The notes below the pieces were generated by a model. It ran no database searches. It saw only the letters and a program-made list of their open reading frames with translations, and was not told the DNA's origin. A program made the position numbers and the translations under genes. DNA of 64,000 nucleotides from Pseudomonas fluorescens (lineage in GTDB: Bacteria; Pseudomonadota; Gammaproteobacteria; Pseudomonadales; Pseudomonadaceae): contig NZ_MOBX01000014.1 of NCBI RefSeq assembly GCF_003732425.1, positions 62,001 through 126,000 of the forward strand, written 5' to 3'. Shown in pieces: positions 25,036-36,657 of this stretch; position 1 is the first letter of the stretch, and the number at the start of each line of letters is the position of its first letter.

Positions 25036-25995
25036 TCAAGCTCCATCGTTCATGCATAATGAGTCATCCAAGACCGCTTGCTTCAGTTGCTGCTCCAGGT
25101 TGAGTACATACTCTGAGGCGCTTCGGGCCTGGCCGCTGGCACGAAAGATCGCGCGTTTGTCAGCCTTGAGCAGGCCGAGCCAGGAATCGATATAGCCCTC
25201 GTGCCTCAGCTCTCCCTGAATGCCGGCGTAAGCACATAAAAACGCAGCACCCATCTCGGCGATCAACTCCTCAAAGGCATAGCCTGGCGAGCCGAACGGA
25301 TAGGCTGACGTCACCCCGTCGCGCTGCAACCGAGCGTGATGCCCGGTCCAGTGCGTCAGCTCGTGCAGTGCGGTGGCGTAGTACCCGCCTTCATCGTGAA
25401 ATTGTGCTTTTGTCGGCAGTTGGATGAGATCCCTGATCGGGTGGTAAAAGGCTTCGTCGGCAGGCCGATGAACGATGCGGGCACCTGAACTTAACAGCAG
25501 ATTTTCCGCAACGCTGTTGGCCTGGAAGGGATCGGTCGGTTCCGTTTCGAGCAGGGTTTTATTGAGCGCTTCGAGCCCCTCCGTTTGCTCGATGTTGAAC
25601 AGAAAATGCGTCCTGAGTATGCCGAAGTGAGCGACCTTGGGCTGACCGTTTTCATCGAGTACGGGGTGGCCTGACTCGGTCTGTTCCTTGCGCTCCATCG
25701 GCTTGTAGAGCACAGCCAGAGTGCTGTGCTCACCCTTACTGATGTGCCCACCGGCCTTTTTAGCTTGGTTGAAGGTCAGCCAACGATCTTGAGTGAACCC
25801 CTGCAACCTGGCCTCGGCCCAGAGCAGCGGTAAATTGATGCCCGAATACGGACGTCGCGTGATGGCGTTGATGGGGTAAGGTTGATGACCGATGTCAACT
25901 GAGCCACTTGAGGACCAGGGTTTGATCCAGGGAACAACGCCTTGGTCTAACGCAGTAACGATCTTGTCTGTCACGTCTTGGTAGATATCGCGCAT
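25036..25995 (-). CDS. ArdC-like antirestriction protein with zincin domain
   Basis: 319 aa from the ATG at 25995 (GAGGAAAT upstream). Residues 1-135 form the ArdC N-terminal ssDNA-binding domain (MRDIYQDVTDKIVTALDQG, then PYSGINLPLLW and FTQDRWLTFNQAKKAGGHI). Residues ~150-300 form an MPTase-PolyVal zincin with HELTH at 211-215 and FEELIAEMGAAFLC. ArdC proteins protect incoming single-stranded element DNA from host restriction during conjugation. Its leader shares a repeated motif with the next gene upstream. Confidence 0.88.
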   Translation of the reverse strand: MRDIYQDVTDKIVTALDQGVVPWIKPWSSSGSVDIGHQPYPINAITRRPYSGINLPLLWAEARLQGFTQDRWLTFNQAKKAGGHISKGEHSTLAVLYKPMERKEQTESGHPVLDENGQPKVAHFGILRTHFLFNIEQTEGLEALNKTLLETEPTDPFQANSVAENLLLSSGARIVHRPADEAFYHPIRDLIQLPTKAQFHDEGGYYATALHELTHWTGHHARLQRDGVTSAYPFGSPGYAFEELIAEMGAAFLCAYAGIQGELRHEGYIDSWLGLLKADKRAIFRASGQARSASEYVLNLEQQLKQAVLDDSLCMNDGA

Positions 25996-26013
25996 GGCAA
26001 TTTCCTCGAGAGA

Positions 26014-26070
26014 AAAACGGAGGAACGCCTTGCCCGTCGGGGGAGGGTTCCCCGGTTGGGTGATGGGTTG
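26014..26070 (-). repeat. Repeated leader, copy A (before ardC)
   Basis: The leader carries an ACGG, CCCGT, GGGGGA...TTCCCC hairpin and ends in ATGGGTTG as read on the plus strand. It matches copy B at 26474-26525 in order and spacing. The hairpin has a six-pair stem with one G-T pair. A shared post-transcriptional control signal is plausible. Confidence 0.55.
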
Positions 26071-26127
26071 GATTGATGCAGGTCTTGCATGCCGTCCGAA
26101 TGTGGAGGTGGGCGCCACCCATTGCGC

Positions 26128-26457
26128 TTAGCGCTGGTGTTCTCCTGCAAGCGCTATCAGTAAGGCGCCAGGCTGACCCGGTTCTTGGAGTAGGCTGAGA
26201 CTCAATTGCAGCAACGGGTCGTGGTCGAAGTGATCGGTTGGTTCAATGTGGACTACCTCGAACAGCACATAGGGCTTTTGTGGATAGGCCAGGTGGGCTT
26301 CGAAGGCTGCGCGCAATACGTTGCTCAACCGATCGACCTGCCGCTTCTCAGAGTGATCGGAGTGCTCGAGCAGTACTGCGCGTTGCCACGCGCCATGTGT
26401 GAACACGATGGGCAACCGAAGGGTGTTCAGTGTTTCCGGTGTAAGTGAGTCGGGCAT
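26128..26457 (-). CDS. 109-aa ICE-associated protein, function unknown
   Basis: 109 aa from the ATG at 26457 (GGAGA upstream). It is a hydrophilic, probably cytoplasmic protein with no known motif (LRLPIVFTHGAWQRAVLLEH, LLQLSLSLLQEPGQPGALLIAL). It precedes ardC and shares its leader motif, as is common for maintenance genes of Pseudomonas ICEs. Confidence 0.65.
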   Translation of the reverse strand: MPDSLTPETLNTLRLPIVFTHGAWQRAVLLEHSDHSEKRQVDRLSNVLRAAFEAHLAYPQKPYVLFEVVHIEPTDHFDHDPLLQLSLSLLQEPGQPGALLIALAGEHQR

Positions 26458-26473
26458 GGTATGTCTCCGTTGA

Positions 26474-26525
26474 AAACGCGAAGAAACCTGTCCCGTGCGG
26501 GGAAAGATTTCCCCGCAATGGGTTG
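26474..26525 (-). repeat. Repeated leader, copy B with a perfect 9-bp hairpin
   Basis: The core hairpin is GCGGGGAAA and TTTCCCCGC with a two-base loop at 26497-26516, flanked by CCCGT and ATGGGTTG as in copy A. It lies between the truncated integrase and the 109-aa gene. Confidence 0.55.
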
Positions 26526-26620
26526 AAGAAAAACAAGAAGGTTTGCCTGGCGAGCAGCGCTCGAAAGGCGCTCAGGAGAGCAGTAGGCGTTCATCACCGT
26601 TGAAACGGTCACCGTGCGAG

Positions 26621-27235
26621 CTACCGAACGCTAATCGCACTTGGGGAGAACCGGTTCGCGAATATCAGCCCGGAGTTGACCCCGTAGGTCATGATCTCGT
26701 TGAGCCGTTGGCTCAATCGCTTCACCGTTTCGAGACTGCCTTTGGCCTCAATTGGACGGAGGATCTTGATAACCATCGGAGCAGTGATTTGCGAAAGCGG
26801 CGTCGTTTTCATGCTCGGGAAAATATGAAGAGTTAGCGAACGCCAAATGTCTTCGGCGTAGGCGTTGGTTACGGAGTCTTTCTTCAGCTCGAACCAGGCT
26901 GTGGCCACTTTCTCGAAGGTGTGCTCAGTTTCAGCGAGTTTGGCTTGCCGTACCTCATCGCGTTGGGTTTTGGGATCAATACCCAGGGCAAGCAACTCAC
27001 GTGCCTCTGCAGCTTTCTTTCGAGCGTTGGCTAACGAGAGGTCCGGGTATGGACCGAGCGCCATATTGATACGGCTTCTGGTTAACGGCTCGCGGTAATT
27101 AAAATTCCACATCATCGAGCCGCTGGCGCGTACTCGAAGCTGCAAGCCATCTCCGTCACTGAGGACGAAGTCTTTACCAGTTGCCTTAACTGCCTTGAGC
27201 TGGCGATCAGAGAGGCGGGTTGCGTTAGTAGGCAT
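26621..27235 (-). pseudogene. Truncated P4-type tyrosine integrase
   Basis: 204 aa from the ATG at 27235 (GGAGGT upstream). The N-terminal arm-binding domain is intact (LSDRQLKAVKATGKDFVLSD ... MALGPYPDLSLANARKKAAEA). The core-binding domain follows to about residue 190 (FPSMKTTPLSQITAPMVIKI ... EIMTYGVNSGLIFAN). After LIFAN the frame leaves the family sequence, and the whole catalytic domain with its Arg, His, Arg and Tyr is absent. The DNA beyond encodes the leader of the next gene, so the 3' half was deleted rather than frameshifted. Full-length relatives have ~400-430 residues. The island is therefore probably locked in place. Confidence 0.8.
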
Positions 27236-27259
27236 GGGGGCTACCTCCAGCACCGTTTT

Positions 27260-27308
27260 GGTATCCTGAAAATAGCACCTGGTAGCTCGGGATACCACCT
27301 GGGATACC
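27260..27308 (+). repeat. Candidate right-end integrase arm sites
   Basis: GGGATACC at 27289 and 27301 (12-bp period) and inverted GGTATCC at 27260, just upstream of the integrase start and ~115-160 bases from the ssrA end. They match the paired boxes at the left end. Confidence 0.5.
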
Positions 27309-27382
27309 AAAGCGCCTGGAACTCAGAAAACTTCCAAAGCCCCCAATAGCCTTAAAACTCCCCTATTTACTGGGTTTCAGGC

Positions 27383-27408
27383 ACAAAAAAAGACGTCCGT
27401 GGACGTCT
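27383..27408 (-). terminator. Terminator now serving ssrA (island-borne)
   Basis: On the minus strand AAAGACGTCC, ACGG, ACGTCTTTTTTT forms a stem with a T-run about 14 bases beyond the tmRNA CCA end. It appears to have arrived with the island and to replace the original terminator at 5220-5250. Confidence 0.8.
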
Positions 27409-27421
27409 TTAGATGATGAAG

Positions 27422-27810
27422 TGGTGGAGCCGGGGGGATTTGAACCCCCGTCCGCCAGTACTCCGCTGTCGGTACTACATGCGTAGCCGTGTCTATTAAG
27501 TTAACCCTCAGCGACCCGACGGGCAGGGTGCTTTGGGCGAGTTGTGTAAGTTTTAGCCGCTTCGTCCACAACGTACTGCACGGCGATTCTGTTCTATATG
27601 ACAATCATTTTGGGTTTACAGACATCCCCTGATGATTGCTGGACCCGAAGGTACCAGGAGCATTGTCAGCTGCAATTAAGCAGCGAGAGCAACACCGTAT
27701 TGGTCGTCATTGGCAACTATAAGTAGTTGCAACAGTGGATTTACGACTTCTGTTACCAAGTCGGCATGCACCTAAAGTTTCGCAACCGGCGTCGAATCCT
27801 AAACGGCCCC
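27422..27810 (-). ncRNA. ssrA: Transfer-messenger RNA (tmRNA)
   Basis: About 389 nt. The 5' end (GGGGCCG, then GGATTCGACGCCGG) pairs with the 3' CGGCTCCACCA to form the tRNA-like acceptor stem, and TTCAAATCC gives the T-loop. The open frame for the tag reads ANDDQYGVALAA and ends TAA. With SmpB (gene at 37532-38014) it rescues stalled ribosomes and tags proteins for proteolysis. Its 3' end is the insertion target of the island and remains intact. Confidence 0.97.
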
Positions 27811-27906
27811 GAACTCATTGCTCTGTACATCTGGGTGAGCAACAAGCCTGCGCAGTGTACGCCAATCGGCGGACAAGGCCAACCCGAAGGTTGGCCTGAT
27901 GGTGTG

Positions 27907-28182
27907 TCAGTTACGGGTTGGATTGCGAATCTGCATTTTCGTGATCAAGGCCGAGGTGACCTCTACGCATTCCTTGTCATTCCCGGCTGCCTGAGCCGCC
28001 AAGGCCTTGTCCTGATCAGCCTTGATGTTGTTCATCGAGGTTTCAGGAAGGGACGGCTGACTGGTCACGAAGTCTTTGATGCTTTGAAGGTTCCCGGCAC
28101 AAAGGTCTTTATCCGCCGCAAACACCGGCGACGTCAGCAGGGCACCAGCGATGAACAATCCAGCAATTGCAGAATGCTTCAT
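27907..28182 (-). CDS. Small secreted protein, paralogue 1
   Basis: 91 aa from the ATG at 28182 (AAGGAGA upstream). It has a signal peptide (MKHSAIAGLFIAGALLTSPVFA) and a ~69-residue mature helical part with two cysteines (KDLCAGNLQSI, KECVEV). It shares its layout with the neighbour at 28385-28666, so the two are a tandem duplication. No function is known. It has its own ribosome-binding site and 202 bases separate the pair. Confidence 0.75.
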   Translation of the reverse strand: MKHSAIAGLFIAGALLTSPVFAADKDLCAGNLQSIKDFVTSQPSLPETSMNNIKADQDKALAAQAAGNDKECVEVTSALITKMQIRNPTRN

Positions 28183-28384
28183 GGGTATCTCCTTGAACGG
28201 TTGGGCTCGGTGCTGCCGGGTGATCTGGCGGCGATGCCGAGGTCGTAACAGGCCGTGTTTGTAGTGGGCCTGTTCAATCGACCGCGACGGAGCACAGGAA
28301 TTCGGTTTTTTACGTCTGGTATGAAACGGCCAGCTCAAAGAATCGTAAGTCACTGAGCCAACACAAGGCTGGTTGATTAAAGAA

Positions 28385-28666
28385 TCACTTCTTGGCGGCA
28401 CCCGAAGCGTTCTGAATGTCCAGAATGGTTCGCTGCGTCTCTGCCAGGCAATCATCAATCTTGCCTTGGTTCTTGAGATCCTGAGCCTTTTGCACACTGG
28501 CCGAGACGCGTGCGTTCAGATCCGGCGACGACTGATATTGCGTCTTTGCATTGTTGATGGTCTGCAAATTGGCCTCGCACAGGCTGGTTGGCTTATCAGC
28601 GGCAAACGAAGTAGATGCCATCATCGAGGCAGTAACGAAGAGACCGAGCAGTACAGAACGTTTCAT
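28385..28666 (-). CDS. Small secreted protein, paralogue 2
   Basis: 93 aa from the ATG at 28666 (AAGGAGA upstream). The signal peptide is MKRSVLLGLFVTASMMASTSFA. The mature part has two cysteines in the same positions as its neighbour (TSLCEANLQTI, DDCLAE) and ends GAAKK. It is probably periplasmic. The paralogue pair could be stress-related, but nothing in the sequence says so. Confidence 0.75.
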   Translation of the reverse strand: MKRSVLLGLFVTASMMASTSFAADKPTSLCEANLQTINNAKTQYQSSPDLNARVSASVQKAQDLKNQGKIDDCLAETQRTILDIQNASGAAKK

Positions 28667-28796
28667 GTGAATCTCCTTTCGCTGAGGGATCCAGACTTCG
28701 CTGACCATAAGCGCCGGTCACCGAAAGAAGGAACGGCCCCGAGGGTTCGGGGCCTGCTCTGTGGACTGCGGTCTCGCGCAAGGGTTCTGTTTTTCT

Positions 28797-31603
<2,807 letters not shown>

Positions 31604-31607
<4 letters not shown>

Positions 31608-32275
31608 TGGTCCTCCAGGATCAGCACCACGAGGTCTTTCGGGCCGTGGGCGCCGTAGGCCAGCACTTGCTCGATGTCAGCGGTTTTCGACGGGCCGGAC
31701 ACCAGCAACGCATTGGTCGGCATGCCTTGGGCCCACTCGAATTCCTCTTGCACCTGATAGAAGTTGTCACGGATTTCGCTGGCCTTGAGCAGGGCGAAAT
31801 GTACCGGCGGCACCAGGCTCATCAAACGCGGTTCTTCGCGGGTTGGCCAGATGATCAGGCTGCCGGTGGCGGCGATTGCGCCGAGGGTGCCGGTGAGGCT
31901 GGCCGGGGTGTCGTTGAACAGTTCGGCTTTCCACTCTTCCATCGGCCGATCGTAGGATTTCAGTGTCGGCAGATCAGGATTGTTCGCCCAATGCTGTGTG
32001 ATTTTCTGCCCGTGCGCTGTCGTCGGCGCGATCAGCAGACTCGGCAACTGCCGATCGCGCAGCAATTGCGCAAGCAGTGCCGGCCATTCTGCGTCGGAGG
32101 TCAGGTGGATTTCGGTGTGCACCGCTTCCATCAGTTTGCGCAGTTGCGGGATGCGTTGTTCGGCGCTGTAGGTGTAAGGCTGCGTCACCAGATCGACGTC
32201 GAAGTTGTCGGTAATCGGTGTGGCGCCAGTCAGACTTTTCCGAAGCTTGCCGAGGATATTTTGCTTGGCGCTCAT
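31604..32275 (-). CDS. lutC: L-lactate utilisation protein LutC
   Basis: 223 aa, a single LUD domain (SLTGTLGAIAATGSLIIWPT, LVPPVHFALLKASEI, NALLVSGPSKTADIEQVLAYG). LutA, LutB and LutC together oxidise L-lactate to pyruvate, replacing LldD. The start overlaps the lutB stop by one base (TGATG), and its end overlaps dld. Confidence 0.92.
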
Positions 32276-33729
32276 CAGCGATCTCCCTGTTTGGCCAGAT
32301 GCTCGCGGGCCATGTCGTGCAGTGAGCGGGCGGCGGGCTTAGGTGCACTGTGGTTTTGCGTCCACGGGCCGACATTGTTGGGTGTGAGTGCACGCAGGCG
32401 CGTGGCGAAGAAACCGAACAACCGATACAGCGTCGGTGAACTGTTGAGCCTGGCCCAGGCGTTCCAGATAAAACGTTCCTTGCGCGAATATTTGCTGCCC
32501 TGACCGCGCATTACTTGATTCGGGCTGTCCGGGGCTTTGACGTTTTCTTCGCGCAGACGCCGCAGGATCGCCGGGATAGGAATTTTTACCGGGCAGACTT
32601 CACCGCAGGCACCGCACAGCGATGACGCACTCGGATGATCCGGGACTTTCGCCAGACCGACCATGTGCGGCGTGATGATTTTGCCGATCGGCCCCGGATA
32701 CACCTCGCCATAGGTGTGGCCACCGACGCGGGTGTACACCGGGCAATGGTTCATGCAGGCGCCGCAGCGGATGCAATTCAGGGTCTGGCGCAATTCGCTG
32801 TCTGCAAAGGCCTGGCTGCGACCGTTGTCGAGCAGCACCAGATGCACTTCCTGCGGGCCGTCGAGTTCATGCGCCTTGCGCGGGCCGGAGATCATGTTGA
32901 CGTAAGTGGTGATCGGAATGCCCAGCGCCGAGCGTGTCAGCAGTGACAGCAGCGGCACCACGTCACGCAGGTTTTCCACGACTTTTTCGATGCCGGTGAC
33001 GGCGATGTGCACCGGCGGCACGGTGGTTGTCATGCGACCGTTGCCTTCGTTTTCCACCAGCAGCAGGGTGCCGGTTTCGGCGACGGCGAAGTTGACACCG
33101 GAGACGCCGATGTCCGCTTCGAAGAATTTCTGCCGCAGGACTCTGCGACCGATCTGAATGAGTTGGTCAACGTCCTTGGTGTATTCCACGCCAAGTTTGT
33201 CGTGGAACAAGGACGCGACCTGACCGGCATTCTTGTGGATCGCCGGCATAATGATGTGTGAAGGCTTCTCGTGGTCGAGCTGGACGATGTATTCCCCCAT
33301 GTCGGACTCCAGACATTCAATGTCTCGAGCCTCGAGGAAATGGTTCATCTCCATCTCTTCGCTGACCATCGATTTGCCCTTGATCACTTGCCGCGCCTCG
33401 TGAGCGCGGATGATCGATAAGACGATGCCATTGGCCTCGTCCACCGTTTCCGCCCAGTGCACTGTCACACCGTTGCGGGTCAGGTTCAGTTCCAGTTGCT
33501 CGAGCAAGTCAGGCAACTTGGAGAGCGCGCGGGCCTTGATCGAATTGCCCAGTGCGCGCAAATGTTCTCTTTCGTGGGCATCACTGAAAGCGGCTGCCCG
33601 CTTGACCATCAGTGAGTCCATGGCCGTGCGGAAATTATTCCGCAGCTGCTGATCACCCAAGGCGTTGTGCGCCCGGGTGCGGAAATCTTCTTCTACGGCG
33701 ACCGTAGGAATAATCGCGGAAGTGCTCAT
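32275..33729 (-). CDS. lutB: L-lactate utilisation Fe-S protein LutB
   Basis: 484 aa from the ATG at 33729, which overlaps the lutA stop (ATGA). The N-terminal LUD domain (~80-300) is followed by two ferredoxin-like cluster motifs (CIRCGACMNHCPVY, CGACGEVCPVKIP) and a DUF3390-like C-terminus (FIWNAWARLNSSPTLYRLFG). It carries electrons in the LutABC lactate dehydrogenase. Confidence 0.93.
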   Translation of the reverse strand: MSTSAIIPTVAVEEDFRTRAHNALGDQQLRNNFRTAMDSLMVKRAAAFSDAHEREHLRALGNSIKARALSKLPDLLEQLELNLTRNGVTVHWAETVDEANGIVLSIIRAHEARQVIKGKSMVSEEMEMNHFLEARDIECLESDMGEYIVQLDHEKPSHIIMPAIHKNAGQVASLFHDKLGVEYTKDVDQLIQIGRRVLRQKFFEADIGVSGVNFAVAETGTLLLVENEGNGRMTTTVPPVHIAVTGIEKVVENLRDVVPLLSLLTRSALGIPITTYVNMISGPRKAHELDGPQEVHLVLLDNGRSQAFADSELRQTLNCIRCGACMNHCPVYTRVGGHTYGEVYPGPIGKIITPHMVGLAKVPDHPSASSLCGACGEVCPVKIPIPAILRRLREENVKAPDSPNQVMRGQGSKYSRKERFIWNAWARLNSSPTLYRLFGFFATRLRALTPNNVGPWTQNHSAPKPAARSLHDMAREHLAKQGDR

Positions 33730-34550
33730 TGCGCACCGCCGGTTCGTTGCCACAAGAAGCTCGCGAGATGTTGCCCGCGCAGCGCTACTTTTTGTTTCTC
33801 CAATGCGCCGTTGATGTTCATCAAACAGCCACAGTCGGCGCTCAACACCTTGTGCGCGCCGGAATCCTTCAACGCTTTGGTCTTGTCAGCCACCATCGCG
33901 CCGGAAATGTCTGGCATACGGACGCTGAATGTCCCACCGAAGCCACAGCATTCGCTTTCGTGGTCGTGGTTGACCCGTTCCACGTTGCTCAACTGCGCCA
34001 ACAACTCGCGGCCGTGCAGGTGGGTGTTCATTTCCCGCCGTGCCGAACACGAAGTGTGCAGCGCGACTTTGACCGGTTCGCCGCTGTCCTTGAGCTGTAC
34101 CTTGCAGACGAACAGCAGAAATTCGGCCAGTTCAAAGGTGCGGGCTGCGAGGGCCTGAACCTGTTTCAACGTCTCCGGCTCGTCCTTGAACAAGTCGGCG
34201 TAATGCTCGCGCAGCATGCCGGCGCAGGAACCCGACGGCACCACCACCGGATAATCCCCGGCAAACAGCGCCAGTTGCGAGCGCGCTACCGTCCGCGCCT
34301 GCTCGGTGTAACCCGAGGTGTAGGCCGGTTGCCCGCAGCAGCTCTGCCCTTGCGGGTACTCGACCCGGATCCCTTCGCGCTCCAGCAAGTGGATCGCGTC
34401 CATCCCGGCTTCGGGGTAGAACAGATCGACCACGCACGTGCCGAACAGGTAGACCCGCGACGGTTTCTCGCTGGGGTATTGCCGAGGTTCGGGCAGTGGC
34501 GGTGCCACGCGGGTCGCGTTGGGCACGGCGTTGTAAAAAAGCTCGCTCAT
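33726..34550 (-). CDS. lutA: L-lactate utilisation Fe-S protein LutA
   Basis: 274 aa from the ATG at 34550 (MSELFYNAVPNATRV; GGAGAC upstream). The open frame extends 38 codons further upstream but has no better start. Two CCG domains (SCCGQPAYTSGY, ECCGFGGTFSV) bind Fe-S clusters, as in LutA/LldE/GlpC. First gene of the lutABC-dld string, 150 bases after lldP. Confidence 0.92.
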   Translation of the reverse strand: MSELFYNAVPNATRVAPPLPEPRQYPSEKPSRVYLFGTCVVDLFYPEAGMDAIHLLEREGIRVEYPQGQSCCGQPAYTSGYTEQARTVARSQLALFAGDYPVVVPSGSCAGMLREHYADLFKDEPETLKQVQALAARTFELAEFLLFVCKVQLKDSGEPVKVALHTSCSARREMNTHLHGRELLAQLSNVERVNHDHESECCGFGGTFSVRMPDISGAMVADKTKALKDSGAHKVLSADCGCLMNINGALEKQKVALRGQHLASFLWQRTGGAQ

Positions 34551-34700
34551 CAGGCGTGTCTCCGGGTGGGCCCGGTTATCCGTCTGTGGCGGCTGCTGAA
34601 TATAAAGCGCGTGGCTTTCAGCAGCCTTACAGACCGGGTTGTGAATTGCTGACGCCGAAATCACGGATCGGCGTCGGTTATTTCCATTTCGTTTGTAGGC

Positions 34701-36395
34701 TTAGTGCACCAGCATGCCGGTGAACCAGTAGGCCTGAGCCAGCGTGATCAAGCCGACAATCGTTGCAAAGAATAGGCTGTGCTTGAGGGTGAAGCGGAAC
34801 AGATCCGATTCCTTGCCGACCAGCCCGGTCGCGGCGCAGGCCACGGCGATCGATTGTGGCGAGATCATCTTGCCGGTCACGCCGCCACTGGTGTTCGCCG
34901 CCACCAGCAGGGTGTCATTGACGCCGATCTGGTGTGCGGTGGTCGCTTGCAGCGAGCTAAACAGGGCGTTGGACGAAGTATCCGAGCCGGTGAGGAACAC
35001 GCCCAGCCAGCCAAGGAACGGCGAGAAGAACGGGAACGCTGCGCCCGTACCAGCCAGCACCAGCGCCATGGTCGAAGACATGCCGGAGTAGTTGGTGACG
35101 AAAGCGAACGCCAGCACCATACCGATCGACAGAATTGGCCAGCGCAGTTCGTAGAAGGTTTCTTTCAAAGTGGTAAGACCAGTTTTGAAATTGATCTTCA
35201 AGACCAGCATCGAGATCAGCGCGGAGAAGAAAATCGCCGTGCCGGTCGCGGAAATCGGGTCGAGTTTGAACACTGCTGGAATGGCGGTAGGGGTGGCCAC
35301 GATCGGTGCGGTTTTGATCACCAGTTGATCAAGGTGCGGAATCGCGAAATTGAACACCCAGCTGTACATCGAACCGCCAGCGGCGAACATCGCTTTGAAA
35401 GGCTTCAGCGTCCAGATGGTCACCAGCACGGTGAGAATCAGGAACGGCGACCAGGCCTTGAAAATTTCCCCGAGGCTGTAAGGCGAAGCCTCAGTGGTGC
35501 GCTTCTGGCCGAAGCCGCCGACGCTGGCGGTGATCGCTGCGCTCGACGTGGCGCCGGCGATTTGCGCGCCTGCGGTGCGTTTTGGCTGCCAGATTTTCAG
35601 GAACAGGGTCAGCGATATCAGGCTGGCCAGTGCCGAGGTGATGTCCGGCAATTCTGGCCCAATGAAGTTCGAGGTGAAGTATTGGGTGATGGCGAAGCTC
35701 AGGCCCGCCACCAGCGCAGCCGGCCAGGTTTCACGTACGCCGCGCAGGCCATCCATCATGAACACCAGCCAGAACGGCACGAACAGCGACAGCAGCGGCA
35801 GTTGGCGACCGGTCATGGCGCCGATCTTGAACGCGTCGATACCGGTGACTTGGCCGGCAACGATGATCGGGATCCCCAGTGCACCGAACGCAACCGGTGC
35901 GGTGTTGGCGATCAGGCACAGGCCGGCGGCGTACAGCGGGTTAAAGCCCAGTCCGACCAGCAGCGCGGCAGTAATCGCCACGGGCGCGCCGAAACCGGCA
36001 GCACCTTCCAGAAACGCACCGAAGCAGAAACCGATCAGCAGTACTTGCAGGCGCTGGTCGTCAGTGATCGATAACACCGAACTGCGAATGACCTCGAACT
36101 GACCACTTTTGACCGTCAGTTTGTAGAGGAATACCGCCGCAACAATGATCCAGGCAATCGGCCACAGGCCGTAGGCGAAACCATACCCGGCAGCGGCGAA
36201 GGCCATGTCGACCGGCATGTGGAACGCGAAGATCGCCACGGCAATCGACAGGGCGAGGGTGATGCTCCCGGCCACGTGGCCTTTGAGGCGGAACACCGCC
36301 AGCGCGAGGAAAAAGAACACGATGGGGATGACGGCCGCGAGTGCGGACACGCCGAGACTGCCGAGCGGGCTGTAGAGCTGTTGCCAGGTTTGCAT
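34701..36395 (-). CDS. lldP: L-lactate permease
   Basis: 564 aa with twelve or more hydrophobic segments and family motifs such as GFCFGAFLEGAAGFGAPVAI, NTAPVAFGALGIP and FLTGSDTSSNALFSSLQ. It imports lactate, and possibly glycolate, with protons across the inner membrane. It leads the lldP-lutABC-dld operon and is divergent from lldR. Confidence 0.95.
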   Translation of the reverse strand: MQTWQQLYSPLGSLGVSALAAVIPIVFFFLALAVFRLKGHVAGSITLALSIAVAIFAFHMPVDMAFAAAGYGFAYGLWPIAWIIVAAVFLYKLTVKSGQFEVIRSSVLSITDDQRLQVLLIGFCFGAFLEGAAGFGAPVAITAALLVGLGFNPLYAAGLCLIANTAPVAFGALGIPIIVAGQVTGIDAFKIGAMTGRQLPLLSLFVPFWLVFMMDGLRGVRETWPAALVAGLSFAITQYFTSNFIGPELPDITSALASLISLTLFLKIWQPKRTAGAQIAGATSSAAITASVGGFGQKRTTEASPYSLGEIFKAWSPFLILTVLVTIWTLKPFKAMFAAGGSMYSWVFNFAIPHLDQLVIKTAPIVATPTAIPAVFKLDPISATGTAIFFSALISMLVLKINFKTGLTTLKETFYELRWPILSIGMVLAFAFVTNYSGMSSTMALVLAGTGAAFPFFSPFLGWLGVFLTGSDTSSNALFSSLQATTAHQIGVNDTLLVAANTSGGVTGKMISPQSIAVACAATGLVGKESDLFRFTLKHSLFFATIVGLITLAQAYWFTGMLVH

Positions 36396-36446
36396 ATGGG
36401 GTGGCCCCTAATTGTTGTTGGTCAGGCACTGTCAGCGTTCTTGGAT

Positions 36447-36463
36447 AATTGGTAAGACCAATT
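36447..36463. promoter_or_regulatory. LldR-type operator
   Basis: AATTGGTAAGACCAATT is a perfect 7-3-7 palindrome containing TTGGTnnnACCAA, the known FadR-subfamily/LldR half-site arrangement. It sits 52 bases before lldP and 195 bases before lldR, where it can control both. Confidence 0.8.
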
Positions 36464-36657
36464 TACAATCGCTGTTGGCTAGGGTAAAAGCCTTGATGTC
36501 GGTGTGTCAATTTGTCGCCCTGAAACTTTTGTCGAACAAGCGGTGCAGATCGCATCTGATCCGGTTTGGGCAAGTGGCGTCTGGTAGGTGCCGGCAAGGC
36601 GTCGATAGGCCAGAATAGAGAGCCCGGCGAGCGGTCGGGATCGTGGAGAAATGAGTT

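Noticed and set aside
26474..26640. Frameshifted 3' half of the integrase
   Set aside because: None of the three minus frames contains the catalytic-domain motifs, and the DNA matches the leader before the 109-aa gene instead.
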